Source: JAMXLO01 sp963819855
Lineage (GTDB): Bacteria; Pseudomonadota; Alphaproteobacteria; Acetobacterales; Acetobacteraceae
Reading direction: 5' to 3'
NCBI GenBank assembly: GCA_963819855.1
Contig: CAWFYC010000037.1
Location: 62,001-126,000, forward strand
Length of the DNA: 64,000 nucleotides
The first letter of the stretch is position 1. Each line of letters opens with the position of its first letter. The position numbers were made by a program, and so were the translations under genes. This document shows positions 52,818 to 60,858 of the stretch, piece by piece. Under the pieces are notes generated by a model. It made no database searches. It saw only the letters and a list, made by a program, of their open reading frames with translations, and had not been told where the DNA came from.

Positions 52818-55175
52818 ATGAGCGACATTGAACGTCCCTATGTCGGACGCTCGCTGCTGCGACGCGAAGACCGCCGGCTGCTGATCGGCCAGGGCCAGTT
52901 CATCGCCGATCTGGTGCTGCCGCGGATGCTACACGCCGTGTTGGTGCGCAGCGAAGTTGCGCATGCTCGCATTCGCTCGGTCGATCTGTCGACCGCCGGC
53001 GTCGCGCCGGGCGTGATATGCACGCTGAGTGGCGCCGATCTGTTGCGGTTGCTCCCGCCGGTGCCCGAAGGACAGATCTCGTTGCCGAGCAAATGGACTT
53101 CGGTCATCCAACACAAATTCTTCAGCCCGCAACAGCCTCTATTGGCACACGACAAGGTCCGGCATGTCGGCGAAGCAATCGCAGTCATTGTCGCGGAAAG
53201 CCGCGACCAGGCAGAAGACGCAGCCGAACTGGTAACAGCGGATCTGGAGGAATTGCCGGCGGTCATCGACCCTGAAGCGGCGATGCGACCGGACAGCGCC
53301 ATTGTGCACGATCGGTTTCAGACCAACCTGATCGGCAGTTTCTCGGTTGGCAGGGGTGATGCCGATGCGGCACTGGCGCGTTCGCCGCACCGGCTGCAGC
53401 GCCGCTTCTATCACCACCGCTATGCCGCCGTGCCGATGGAGTGTCGCGGCGTGGTCGGCGCTTACGACACCCGTAGTGACTCGATGACGATCTGGTCCTC
53501 GACCCAGGTGGTTCACTGGGTACGGCGCGAAGCTGCCACTCTCCTGGGCATGCCGGAGGCGCGCGTTCGCTGCGTCGCGCTCGATGTCGGCGGCGGTTTT
53601 GGCGGCAAGGGCCATGTCTATCCCGAGGACATGTTGATCACGTTCCTTGCCCGCAGGCTTGGACGGCCGGTGCGATGGATCGAGACCCGGCGCGAGCACA
53701 TGATGAGCGCGACGCATTCGCGCGACCAGTTGCACGATGTCGAAGTCGGCTTCGACGACGACGGCCGCATCCTGGCGCTGCGCGATGACTATATCGTCGA
53801 TTGCGGCGCCTGGAATCCCATCGGGCCGTCGGTGGCCTATAACACCGCGGTCCATCTGACCGGCCCATACAAGATCGAGAACTTTGCCGCGTCGGGCAGG
53901 ATCGCCGTCACCAACAAGGTCCCGAACGCGCCGTATCGCGGAGCCGGGCGCCCCGAAGCGGCGTTCGCGATGGAACGGACCATCGACATCGTGGCGCGGA
54001 CGCTGGGACTGGAGCCGGCCGAGGTGCGACGGCGCAACATGATCCGCGCCGACGAGATGCCGTATCGGGTCGGCATCCCATATCGAGACGGCGAACCGAT
54101 CGTCTATGACAGCGGCGATTATCCGGGCGCCTTGGCGAAGGCGCTCGATGCGGTCGGTGGTGTTGCGGCCTTCCGCTTGCGCCAGAGCGAGGCGCGACGG
54201 CAGGATCGCCACCTCGGGCTGGGCATCGGCTGCTACATCGAGGGAACCGGTGTCGGGCCGTTCGAAAGCGCATTTGTCCGCGTTGACCCATCCGGCAAGA
54301 TCTATGTTGCATCAGGCGCCTGTCCGCAGGGACAGGGCATGGAGACGGTCTTCGCGCAAGTTGCAGCGGATATCTGGAAGGTCACGCCCGATGACGTTGT
54401 AGTCGCGCTTGCCGATACCGCCGCTGTTGCCATCGGGTTCGGGACGATGGCGAGCCGCAGCACGGTCACCCTGTCGGCGGCAATGCATCACGCGAGCGAG
54501 CGGCTTCGCCACAAGGTCTTCGCCATCGCGGGCAATCTGCTGGAATGCGCGGAAGCCGATCTCGAGTTGCGGGTTGGCGGCGTCGGTGTGGTCGGCGCAC
54601 CGGGTGCGATGGTGAGCCTCGCCAGGATCGCACAGGCGGCGCGTCCGGCGTGGGAAAATGAGCGTCCGCCGGGCGTCGACGCCGGACTGGAGGAAACATT
54701 TTACTGGCAGCCGCCGACCGTCACCTGGAGCTATGCCGTCCATGTTGCGATCGTCGAGGTGGACCGCGAGACCGGCCGCATCGCAGTTGAAAACTATGCC
54801 GTAGCCCACGATTGCGGCGTCGTGGTCAATCCGATGCTGGTCGAGGGTCAGATCATGGGCGGCGCTGTGCAAGGGCTGGGCGGCATCCTGTTCGAGGGGA
54901 TCGCCTACGATGCGACCGGGCAATTGCTCAGCGGTTCGTTGATGGATTACGCGCTTCCGACTGCCGGGGACGTCCCCGCGTTTCAGATTCTGCATCAGCA
55001 TTCGCCATCGCCGCTCAATCCACTCGGCGTCAAAGGCGTTGGCGAAGGCGGCGCGGTCGCCCCGCCGGCAGCGATCGCCAATGCCGTGTGCGACGCCCTG
55101 GCCCCATTCGGCGTGGAGGTGAATGCGACACCGATCAATCCCGAACAGCTCGTTCGTGCCGCAGGGCCGCGTTGA
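52818..55175 (+). CDS. Xanthine dehydrogenase-family molybdopterin-binding subunit (orphan)
   Basis: The 785-residue protein shows YVGRSLLRREDRRLLIGQGQ, PQQPLLAHDKVRHVGEAIAV, and GGGFGGKGHVYPEDMLITFL with the Mo-site glycines. PNAPYRGAGRPEAAFAMERT stands at the position of the CODH AYRCSFR loop, but lacks its Cys, so it is not form I CO dehydrogenase. ACPQGQGMETVFAQVAADIW and GVKGVGEGGAVAPPAAIANA, with the catalytic Glu, complete the family. It would hydroxylate an aldehyde or heterocycle. The usual 2Fe-2S and FAD subunit genes are not adjacent in the window. Confidence 0.9.
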   Translation: MSDIERPYVGRSLLRREDRRLLIGQGQFIADLVLPRMLHAVLVRSEVAHARIRSVDLSTAGVAPGVICTLSGADLLRLLPPVPEGQISLPSKWTSVIQHKFFSPQQPLLAHDKVRHVGEAIAVIVAESRDQAEDAAELVTADLEELPAVIDPEAAMRPDSAIVHDRFQTNLIGSFSVGRGDADAALARSPHRLQRRFYHHRYAAVPMECRGVVGAYDTRSDSMTIWSSTQVVHWVRREAATLLGMPEARVRCVALDVGGGFGGKGHVYPEDMLITFLARRLGRPVRWIETRREHMMSATHSRDQLHDVEVGFDDDGRILALRDDYIVDCGAWNPIGPSVAYNTAVHLTGPYKIENFAASGRIAVTNKVPNAPYRGAGRPEAAFAMERTIDIVARTLGLEPAEVRRRNMIRADEMPYRVGIPYRDGEPIVYDSGDYPGALAKALDAVGGVAAFRLRQSEARRQDRHLGLGIGCYIEGTGVGPFESAFVRVDPSGKIYVASGACPQGQGMETVFAQVAADIWKVTPDDVVVALADTAAVAIGFGTMASRSTVTLSAAMHHASERLRHKVFAIAGNLLECAEADLELRVGGVGVVGAPGAMVSLARIAQAARPAWENERPPGVDAGLEETFYWQPPTVTWSYAVHVAIVEVDRETGRIAVENYAVAHDCGVVVNPMLVEGQIMGGAVQGLGGILFEGIAYDATGQLLSGSLMDYALPTAGDVPAFQILHQHSPSPLNPLGVKGVGEGGAVAPPAAIANAVCDALAPFGVEVNATPINPEQLVRAAGPR

Positions 55176-55251
55176 CCATTCGAATGCGACCACCTGTCCG
55201 GACATTACCACCCCGTGCCCTTGCAGTTCGCGGGCTCGACAAGCCGGTGTT

Positions 55252-55497
55252 GTGATCGCGGCCGGTTCAGCCACGGCAATTCAATACTGGTTTCGTTCGC
55301 AAGCGAGGCGCGGCGTGTTCCGACGGCGCCAAACCTCGTCGCGCGTCGTCACCTCCGCCGAAGCGCTGTCATCGACCGGTTGGGCCGGCACGGGTGCGCT
55401 CGCGGCAACGGGAACCTGGATTGCCGTCATCCCCGGCGTCGTCGTGCTTGCACTCGTTGCCGGCGCAAGGATGATCAGCCCAGCCACGCGTTCATAG
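55252..55497 (+). CDS. Putative truncated membrane protein
   Basis: A GTG-started frame of 81 residues reads IQYWFRSQARRGVFRRRQTS then SSTGWAGTGALAATGTWIAV and IPGVVVLALVAGARMI: a basic cytosolic stretch and one or two hydrophobic helices. It looks like the C-terminus of a larger permease-like protein, but I cannot name the family. There is no good ribosome binding site. It lies directly after the molybdopterin subunit gene in a stretch of broken or small frames. Confidence 0.3.
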   Translation: MIAAGSATAIQYWFRSQARRGVFRRRQTSSRVVTSAEALSSTGWAGTGALAATGTWIAVIPGVVVLALVAGARMISPATRS

Positions 55498-55704
55498 CAC
55501 AATCGCGCCACGCGCGCTCATTTCGTGACGCCGCGGAATTCGACGCGCCGGCGCAGGGTTACGCACAAAATAGGATTGGGTCATGACCCATCCACCCCGC
55601 ACCATCTACACCAACTGGCAATAGACTCCAGCTCTCAGGACTGAAAATGGCCAGGACTGTCCGCCGCATCCTGCGGTGGGTGGATTTTCATTTTAGACTC
55701 TAGC

Positions 55705-55896
55705 GTGAGCAAGCCAAGCAATCCACGATTCGCACCACCAACGGTGACGTTGTTCCTGTTCCCGGCAGCTTTGCAAGTAGGCTTTGCCGGTTCGGGCACG
55801 GCTCATTTGCTCGGGGGACGCTGGACGGAAAGCGTGGTGCTGCTCGCAACCGGCGCGGCCGGACTCTTCGGCGCGCTGGTGGCGGCGTCGCGATGA
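55705..55896 (+). CDS. Small two-span membrane protein (63 residues)
   Basis: A GTG-started frame (SKPSNPRFAPPTVTLFLFPA, then ALQVGFAGSGTAHLLGG and SVVLLATGAAGLFGALVAAS) encodes two hydrophobic helices with a short polar hinge. Its stop overlaps the start of the next small frame (ATGA), which favours real coupled genes. No family recognised. Confidence 0.45.
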   Translation: MSKPSNPRFAPPTVTLFLFPAALQVGFAGSGTAHLLGGRWTESVVLLATGAAGLFGALVAASR

Positions 55897-56080
55897 GCGC
55901 TGCGGAAAGAATTGGCGTTGCGGCGCGAAATCACCAGCGGCGCGCGACACGGACGCTGTCTGGTCGGTCGCCGGCGGCCCGGACCGAGCTGGACCTGCCG
56001 CCGCTCACGGGCGTGCGTTCTCGGCGTTGCTATGGGGCTTGTTCGGACTGGCGCTTTACGTGCTGATCGCGAGTGGGTGA
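55893..56080 (+). pseudogene. Small single-span protein, probable one-base deletion near 56010
   Basis: ATG 55893 gives MSAAERIGVAARNHQRRATR and TLSGRSPAARTELDLPPLTG, then drifts. Adding one base in the CTCAC/GGGCGT junction continues as GRAFSALLWGLFGLALYVLI ending ASG at 56080. A basic soluble start with a C-terminal anchor is plausible. It overlaps the preceding small gene by ATGA. Because the reconstruction needs one edit, confidence is modest. Confidence 0.35.
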
Positions 56081-56648
56081 TCGTCATCAATGAGAGATCG
56101 GCGTCGGCAATGCTGCTGGCTCGCCGCAACATCGTGTTGGCTGCGCTATCGATGCTGATGGCGGTTGAAAACACTGGCGTCCCGGGTGTGATAAAACTAG
56201 GCACTGGGAAGCAGTCGTCTTGAGACAGGCCTAACTGCCCGCTGATCGACGGTTGTGGCGTGCCGGATGGGGCAGTCGGTTGAGAGCTGCGCCAGCTAGC
56301 ACGACACTAACGGTCTCGCAGCGCTTACTGCATAATTGGCTTCGCAAATGCTGCGACCATCCGCTGGAACCTGCTCTACGCCTGGGCGACCGCACTTGGT
56401 TGGATACTTTTGGTCCCACGTTTTGCATTGGGTTGCGCGCGATGTCACCCGCGATGAACTCCCACCAAACGCCGATACCAGTGCCGAGTCACGACCGAGC
56501 GAACGACTGCTGCCATGCCGGATCAATCCAAAGTTAACCTTGCTACCGTAGGGTCGAGGCCGATCAAGCAAGTTGATTGCGATGGGCCGAGACGTTTGAG
56601 GCCAGGGCGACCCAGGCAATGGTCGAGGTTGGTTGACGAACTACCGCC
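56081..56648. other. Intergenic stretch with no recognisable gene
   Basis: About 570 bases of lower GC with only short, low-quality frames on both strands. I see no RNA gene, repeat or mobile-element end. It separates the small membrane genes from the operon region. Confidence 0.45.
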
Positions 56649-57017
56649 ATGGCAGAAAAGTCGCACAGCATAGGACAGCCGGCCAGCCGGACCGGGGCGC
56701 CCAATCAGTCGGGTGTCGTCGTCGGGCTGCCAGGGTTCCGCGAATGGTATGCCGGCGTCCCGGCACAGTTCTTCGACGAAACGCATGTCGTGGAGACGGC
56801 CGATATCGCCCTCAGCGGCGATCATGCTGTCGCCGACCTGACGGTTCGCTGGGAAACGCGATCCTGGAAGGCGGGTTCGGCTCGATCCGAGTACCACGCC
56901 TACCTCTCGCATCAGAAGATCTGCGTGGCACGCCGCGGTGACGGACGCGTGGTGATCACCAGCAAAATCGTCAGCCCGCTAGGGCCGACGGCGCCCCTCT
57001 ACGGCGTGGGCAGCTAG
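56649..57017 (+). CDS. NTF2-like-fold protein, probably N-terminally shortened
   Basis: The 122-residue product has FREWYAGVPAQFFDETHVVE, then ADLTVRWETRSWKAGSARSE and YHAYLSHQKICVARRGDGRV, ending VSPLGPTAPLYGVGS. The beta-rich back half fits SnoaL/NTF2-like proteins. The front half (SIGQPASRTGAPNQSGVVVG) lacks the usual acidic N-terminal helices. No clear ribosome binding site precedes the ATG, so it may be a remnant. It ends 22 bases before the STAS gene and could be its first co-transcribed neighbour. Confidence 0.5.
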   Translation: MAEKSHSIGQPASRTGAPNQSGVVVGLPGFREWYAGVPAQFFDETHVVETADIALSGDHAVADLTVRWETRSWKAGSARSEYHAYLSHQKICVARRGDGRVVITSKIVSPLGPTAPLYGVGS

Positions 57018-57039
57018 ACGAGGCAAGTGGAGGTCGCGC

Positions 57040-57381
57040 GTGGAGATTCGGTGTCAGTCCAAATCGTCCGTGACCGTGGTCTCGCCGGGTGGGCGGATCG
57101 ATACTGCAACCTCCGCAGAGCTGGAGAACCGCCTGTTGGCGCTGATCCAGCGCGGCGACGCTCAAATCGTGCTGGACCTTGCTCAGGTCGAATACATGTC
57201 CAGCCGCGGCCTGCGAGTCCTGCTGCTGGTCAGCCGAAAATGCCGGCAGTCCGAGGTGCGCTTCGCGTTGGCAGGACTCAACGATTTCACCAACGAACTG
57301 CTGACCATCACGGGTTTCCTTCCGCATTTCGAGGTGTTCGGCAAGGCCGACGATGCCGTTATGGCCATGAGCTCGCAATGA
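57040..57381 (+). CDS. STAS-domain protein (anti-sigma-factor-antagonist-like) 1
   Basis: The 113-residue protein starts at GTG 57040 and is a single STAS domain: VVSPGGRIDTATSAELENRL, IVLDLAQVEYMSSRGLRVLL and VRFALAGLNDFTNELLTITG. The serine pair in MSSRGL is where SpoIIAA/RsbV-type proteins are phosphorylated by a kinase anti-sigma factor. It should act as a phospho-switch partner, but no RsbW- or SpoIIE-like gene is in the window. It begins the operon with the glucan-binding-like protein 23 bases downstream. Confidence 0.9.
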   Translation: MEIRCQSKSSVTVVSPGGRIDTATSAELENRLLALIQRGDAQIVLDLAQVEYMSSRGLRVLLLVSRKCRQSEVRFALAGLNDFTNELLTITGFLPHFEVFGKADDAVMAMSSQ

Positions 57382-57404
57382 CGATTGCTTCCGGAGGAAG
57401 CTGG

Positions 57405-58958
57405 ATGACGACAGCCGCCCGCGCGTTTCTGGTGGCCATGGCGATGGCATTCGTGGAACCGGCCGTTGCCTCGGACACACCACCGCCTTCGTCCGCCCAG
57501 TTGCTCGGCAGCGTGCGTGATACGCGAGGCCGCTGGAATCCCTTCCTGTCCGATAACGACATGGCACCGAATGGTGAGAGCGGCGAATACGTGTGGCAAG
57601 GATGGCTGAGCGCCGATGGCGGTCGTAATGGCGATGGTATATATGCAATCCGCTTCGCCACCGATCATCGCCTCGACGGGACGTGCAAGGCCGAACCGAC
57701 GGCGCCGGCAAGCCGATTGATCTGCGGCCCGATTGCCCAGGCCGACAACATCCTGTTTCGCGTGCCGGCGGACGGACAGTATTCTGTCCGATTCTCTCCT
57801 GCCCGCCGCACCTTCGCGATCGACCCGCCGGTGATTGCGCAGACGCGGATTGAGTCGATGCAGCTCAACGGCTTTGTCTTCGATACCGAGGGCAGCGTCG
57901 AGACCGTGCGCGACGGCCGCACTCGGCCAGCCGAGAAGTGGGACGAGACATTGGCCAGTCACCGGATGTATCCGCTTGCCAGCGGCGGGTTCACCAAGAG
58001 ACTGGCGCTGTCGGCGAACGGCGGGCACGAGCACAACGGCGTCTACCAGTTCCTGTTCAGTGCCAACGGCAACGGCGACTGGGGCTATTGCGGCGTCAAT
58101 GGACAACCGGGGCGGCTCGCAGGTGGCTGCGGCTACGCGAGCCGTGTCGGACGCATCGACGAATCAGCGGTGGTAATTCGAGTGCCGCGGGATGACGAAT
58201 ACACCATCACCGTGTTTCCCGACGAATACCGCTACACCGTTACTCCAGCGGTCGAAATCCTCAACACGCTGGCGTCCTTTCAGCTGAACGGCACGGTTTT
58301 CGCCGACCCCTGGCGGCCGGCCGCTGCTGACCACCAGATGACCAGGCGCTCAGATGGAGGTTGGGAAAAGGTGGTGCAGCTGACACCAAATGGTGGGCCC
58401 GAGGGCAACGGCACCTACGCCATCAGCTTTTCCATCGGCCAGGAATTCGCGCTCGACTCGATCGCATTCGGCGGGCGCTGGGGTGAGACGTGGCATGCAC
58501 TGCCACAGGAATTGAACATCCTGTTCCGAGTGCGGCTGGCCGGCGATTACACCATCACGCTCGACCCCGCTACCGGTCGCTTCGCCGTTTCGCCGACAGT
58601 CGATCCGATCGAGACCATCCAAGCACTGAGGATTGCCGGCAATTTCGACGCGTTTTCCGACGATGGCAGCGGCGGCTGGACCCTGTCCGATCCTCGTCAT
58701 CGCATGGAAGCCGCCGGCCGCGGCCTGTTCACCCAGGTGCTGCGGCTCCGCGCAGACCGGACCTACGACTACAAATACGCCGCGAACGACGCCGGATGGG
58801 CATGGAGCTTCGCCGACTATCCATACGATGGCGAGCGGCGTCTGGCGCTGCATGGCGATCCTCCACCGCTGCGATTTGTTCCCGAGCGTTCCGGATTGTA
58901 CCGCTTCGAGGCCGATGTCGTGACCGGCCGCTACTCCACGATTTTCTTGCAGGAATGA
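57405..58958 (+). CDS. Exported protein with four tandem starch-binding-like (X25/CBM-type) modules
   Basis: The 517-residue protein starts at ATG 57405, 7 bases after GGAGGA, and has a signal peptide (ARAFLVAMAMAFVEPAVASD). It is built of four repeats, about residues 32-148, 149-288, 289-404 and 405-517. Each contains a strand like FQLNGTVF, a central ...NGG-x4-NG-x-Y-x-F.F block (e.g. LSANGGHEHNGVYQFLFSAN, LTPNGGPEGNGTYAISFSIG) and a closing L.FRV...YT.....YRY-V strand. This pattern resembles the X25/pullulanase-associated beta-sandwich modules. No catalytic domain is visible, so it would bind alpha-glucan in the periplasm or outside. The STAS gene upstream and the AGE-like gene 13 bases downstream are co-transcribed. 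Confidence 0.72.
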   Translation: MTTAARAFLVAMAMAFVEPAVASDTPPPSSAQLLGSVRDTRGRWNPFLSDNDMAPNGESGEYVWQGWLSADGGRNGDGIYAIRFATDHRLDGTCKAEPTAPASRLICGPIAQADNILFRVPADGQYSVRFSPARRTFAIDPPVIAQTRIESMQLNGFVFDTEGSVETVRDGRTRPAEKWDETLASHRMYPLASGGFTKRLALSANGGHEHNGVYQFLFSANGNGDWGYCGVNGQPGRLAGGCGYASRVGRIDESAVVIRVPRDDEYTITVFPDEYRYTVTPAVEILNTLASFQLNGTVFADPWRPAAADHQMTRRSDGGWEKVVQLTPNGGPEGNGTYAISFSIGQEFALDSIAFGGRWGETWHALPQELNILFRVRLAGDYTITLDPATGRFAVSPTVDPIETIQALRIAGNFDAFSDDGSGGWTLSDPRHRMEAAGRGLFTQVLRLRADRTYDYKYAANDAGWAWSFADYPYDGERRLALHGDPPPLRFVPERSGLYRFEADVVTGRYSTIFLQE

Positions 58959-58971
58959 GGAGGATCGACCG

Positions 58972-60858
58972 ATGCCGGCTGGTATTGCCGTCCGTCTCGG
59001 TTTGATTGGCCTGTTACTGGCCGTCGCCGTTCCATCTGCCGCTGCCGATACCGCCGTGCGTTTCGATCGCATCCAAGGAACACTCGAAACGGCAAATGCG
59101 GCGAGCCATGACCTGACGCTGCGCTTGCGCGACGGATCGAAGGCTGCCGTCCATGTTTCCGACACGGCCTGGATCCATCTGGTGCGCGCCGCTGACGATA
59201 TCGACCGGCGGCCGGCGCTGCCCGACCTGTATGCCTTGCCCAAAGGAGCGCGGCTGCTGGCGGCGGGCCTGGTCTATGCCGACAAAGATGAACTCGAGGC
59301 GAAGGAAATCGTTGAATTCGGCGCCGATGCCGCGACTCCGGTGATCGAGGCGGCGGACTGGTGGTCGGCGCAGGCACGAGAGCTGGCGCGGTTCTGGGTA
59401 CGAAACCAGGGCGAGCAGAGCGATCTCAACCTTGACCCCGCCAACTACCGCACGCGCGTCACCAAGTCGGGCAGCAAGCGCCCAGACGAGGAGAACCTGC
59501 AGGAAACCGATACACTATCGCGACTGGTCTATGGCCTCTCTTCGACCTACATCACCACCGGCGACACATGGATGCTCGAGGCAGCGCGGCGTCTGGTCGA
59601 CTATCAGCGGCGCACGATGCGCTACCAGACTTCCGACGGTCGTGAGGTCTATTGGGCGCATGCGGTCAGGAACGGCAAGCCCGTCCTCGCATCGCTGTTC
59701 GCCGACGATGCGGGATCCATCCCGCTTTATGTACAGATCTATGCGCTCGCCGGCCTGACCCAGTACTGGCGGGTGACTGGTGATCCCGAAGTGCTGGATG
59801 ACATCCGGCGCTCCATCGCCTTCATGGACGATCATTTCTGGGATGGCGCCCCAGCCGAACCGCTGCGACAGGGCTATTTCTCGCATGTCGATCCCGCAAC
59901 GTTCGATCCGGCGGCAACGTCGGCGACCAATCGCCTGCGGAAGAACTGGAATTCAGTCGGCGACCATCTGCCGGCCTATCTGATCAACCTCTATCTCGGC
60001 ACTGGCGAGCCGGCGCTGCTGCAGAGGATGCGGCAGCTCGGCGCGTTGATCGTTGCCCATTTCCCCGATCCAGGCAGTCCTTTCGTCCTGGAACGTTTCC
60101 ACCAGGATTGGACACCTGATCTTGACTATGCGTGGCAGCAGGATCGGGCGGTTATCGGCCACAACCTCAAGATCGCCTGGATCCTGACCAGCCTGCACAG
60201 CGTCACGGGCGACGACGGCCTTATCGAGGTGGCACGTCGCTGCGCCGATAGTACGATGGTGCACGGCGAGGACCTGCGGCGCGGCGGATGGTACGATGTC
60301 ATTCAACGACATCCCGATCCCAGGACCGGCCGCTACGAACTGGTGTGGCACGACCGCAAGGCGTGGTGGCAGCAGGAGCAGGGAATTCTTGCAAACTACG
60401 CTCTGTTCGGTACCACCGGCGACCCGCGCTACCTGGAAACCGCCCGCGCGGGCAGCACCTTCTACAACGCCAGCTTCATCGATCACGAGGACGGCGAAAT
60501 CTTCTTTGATGTTCAGGGTGACGGCACCCCCTATCTGGTCGGCGACCGCGCCGACAAGGGCAGCCACTCCAAGAGCGGCTACCACGACATGGAGCTCGCC
60601 TATTTCGCTCACCTCTATACCAACCTGCTGGTGGCCCGGCGTCCGGTCGGGCTGCATTTTCGCCCGCTGCATACCCAGGAGGGCCAGGTCCTTGCGCTGC
60701 AACCGATCCCCTTCCCCAAAGGCAAGGTGCGGCTTGCCGCAGTAACGATTGACGGCCAGCCGACAGCCGCATTCGACCCGGTGGCCATGACGGTCCACCT
60801 GCCGCAGTCCGAGCGGCCGCTTGAGGTCACGGCAGTTCTTATGCCGGTGCAGCCGTGA
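58972..60858 (+). CDS. Exported alpha/alpha-barrel protein, N-acylglucosamine 2-epimerase-like
   Basis: The 628-residue protein has a signal peptide (PAGIAVRLGLIGLLLAVAVP). A small beta-domain follows (residues about 28-110, with LRLRDGSKAAVHVSDTAWIH), then a large (alpha/alpha)6-barrel. Barrel motifs include RLVYGLSSTYITTGDTWMLE, DRAVIGHNLKIAWILTSLHS, HDRKAWWQQEQGILANYALF and SKSGYHDMELAYFAHLYTN. They match the AGE/cellobiose-epimerase and related glycosidase folds with their H...E...H layout. It could epimerise, isomerise or cleave a sugar. It sits between the binding module protein and the transporter and ends overlapping the transporter start (GTGA). Confidence 0.78.
   Translation: MPAGIAVRLGLIGLLLAVAVPSAAADTAVRFDRIQGTLETANAASHDLTLRLRDGSKAAVHVSDTAWIHLVRAADDIDRRPALPDLYALPKGARLLAAGLVYADKDELEAKEIVEFGADAATPVIEAADWWSAQARELARFWVRNQGEQSDLNLDPANYRTRVTKSGSKRPDEENLQETDTLSRLVYGLSSTYITTGDTWMLEAARRLVDYQRRTMRYQTSDGREVYWAHAVRNGKPVLASLFADDAGSIPLYVQIYALAGLTQYWRVTGDPEVLDDIRRSIAFMDDHFWDGAPAEPLRQGYFSHVDPATFDPAATSATNRLRKNWNSVGDHLPAYLINLYLGTGEPALLQRMRQLGALIVAHFPDPGSPFVLERFHQDWTPDLDYAWQQDRAVIGHNLKIAWILTSLHSVTGDDGLIEVARRCADSTMVHGEDLRRGGWYDVIQRHPDPRTGRYELVWHDRKAWWQQEQGILANYALFGTTGDPRYLETARAGSTFYNASFIDHEDGEIFFDVQGDGTPYLVGDRADKGSHSKSGYHDMELAYFAHLYTNLLVARRPVGLHFRPLHTQEGQVLALQPIPFPKGKVRLAAVTIDGQPTAAFDPVAMTVHLPQSERPLEVTAVLMPVQP

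Noticed and set aside
53900..53990. Form I CO dehydrogenase (CoxL)
   Set aside because: The AYRCSFR active-site loop is replaced by PYRGAGR, so it belongs to another hydroxylase group.
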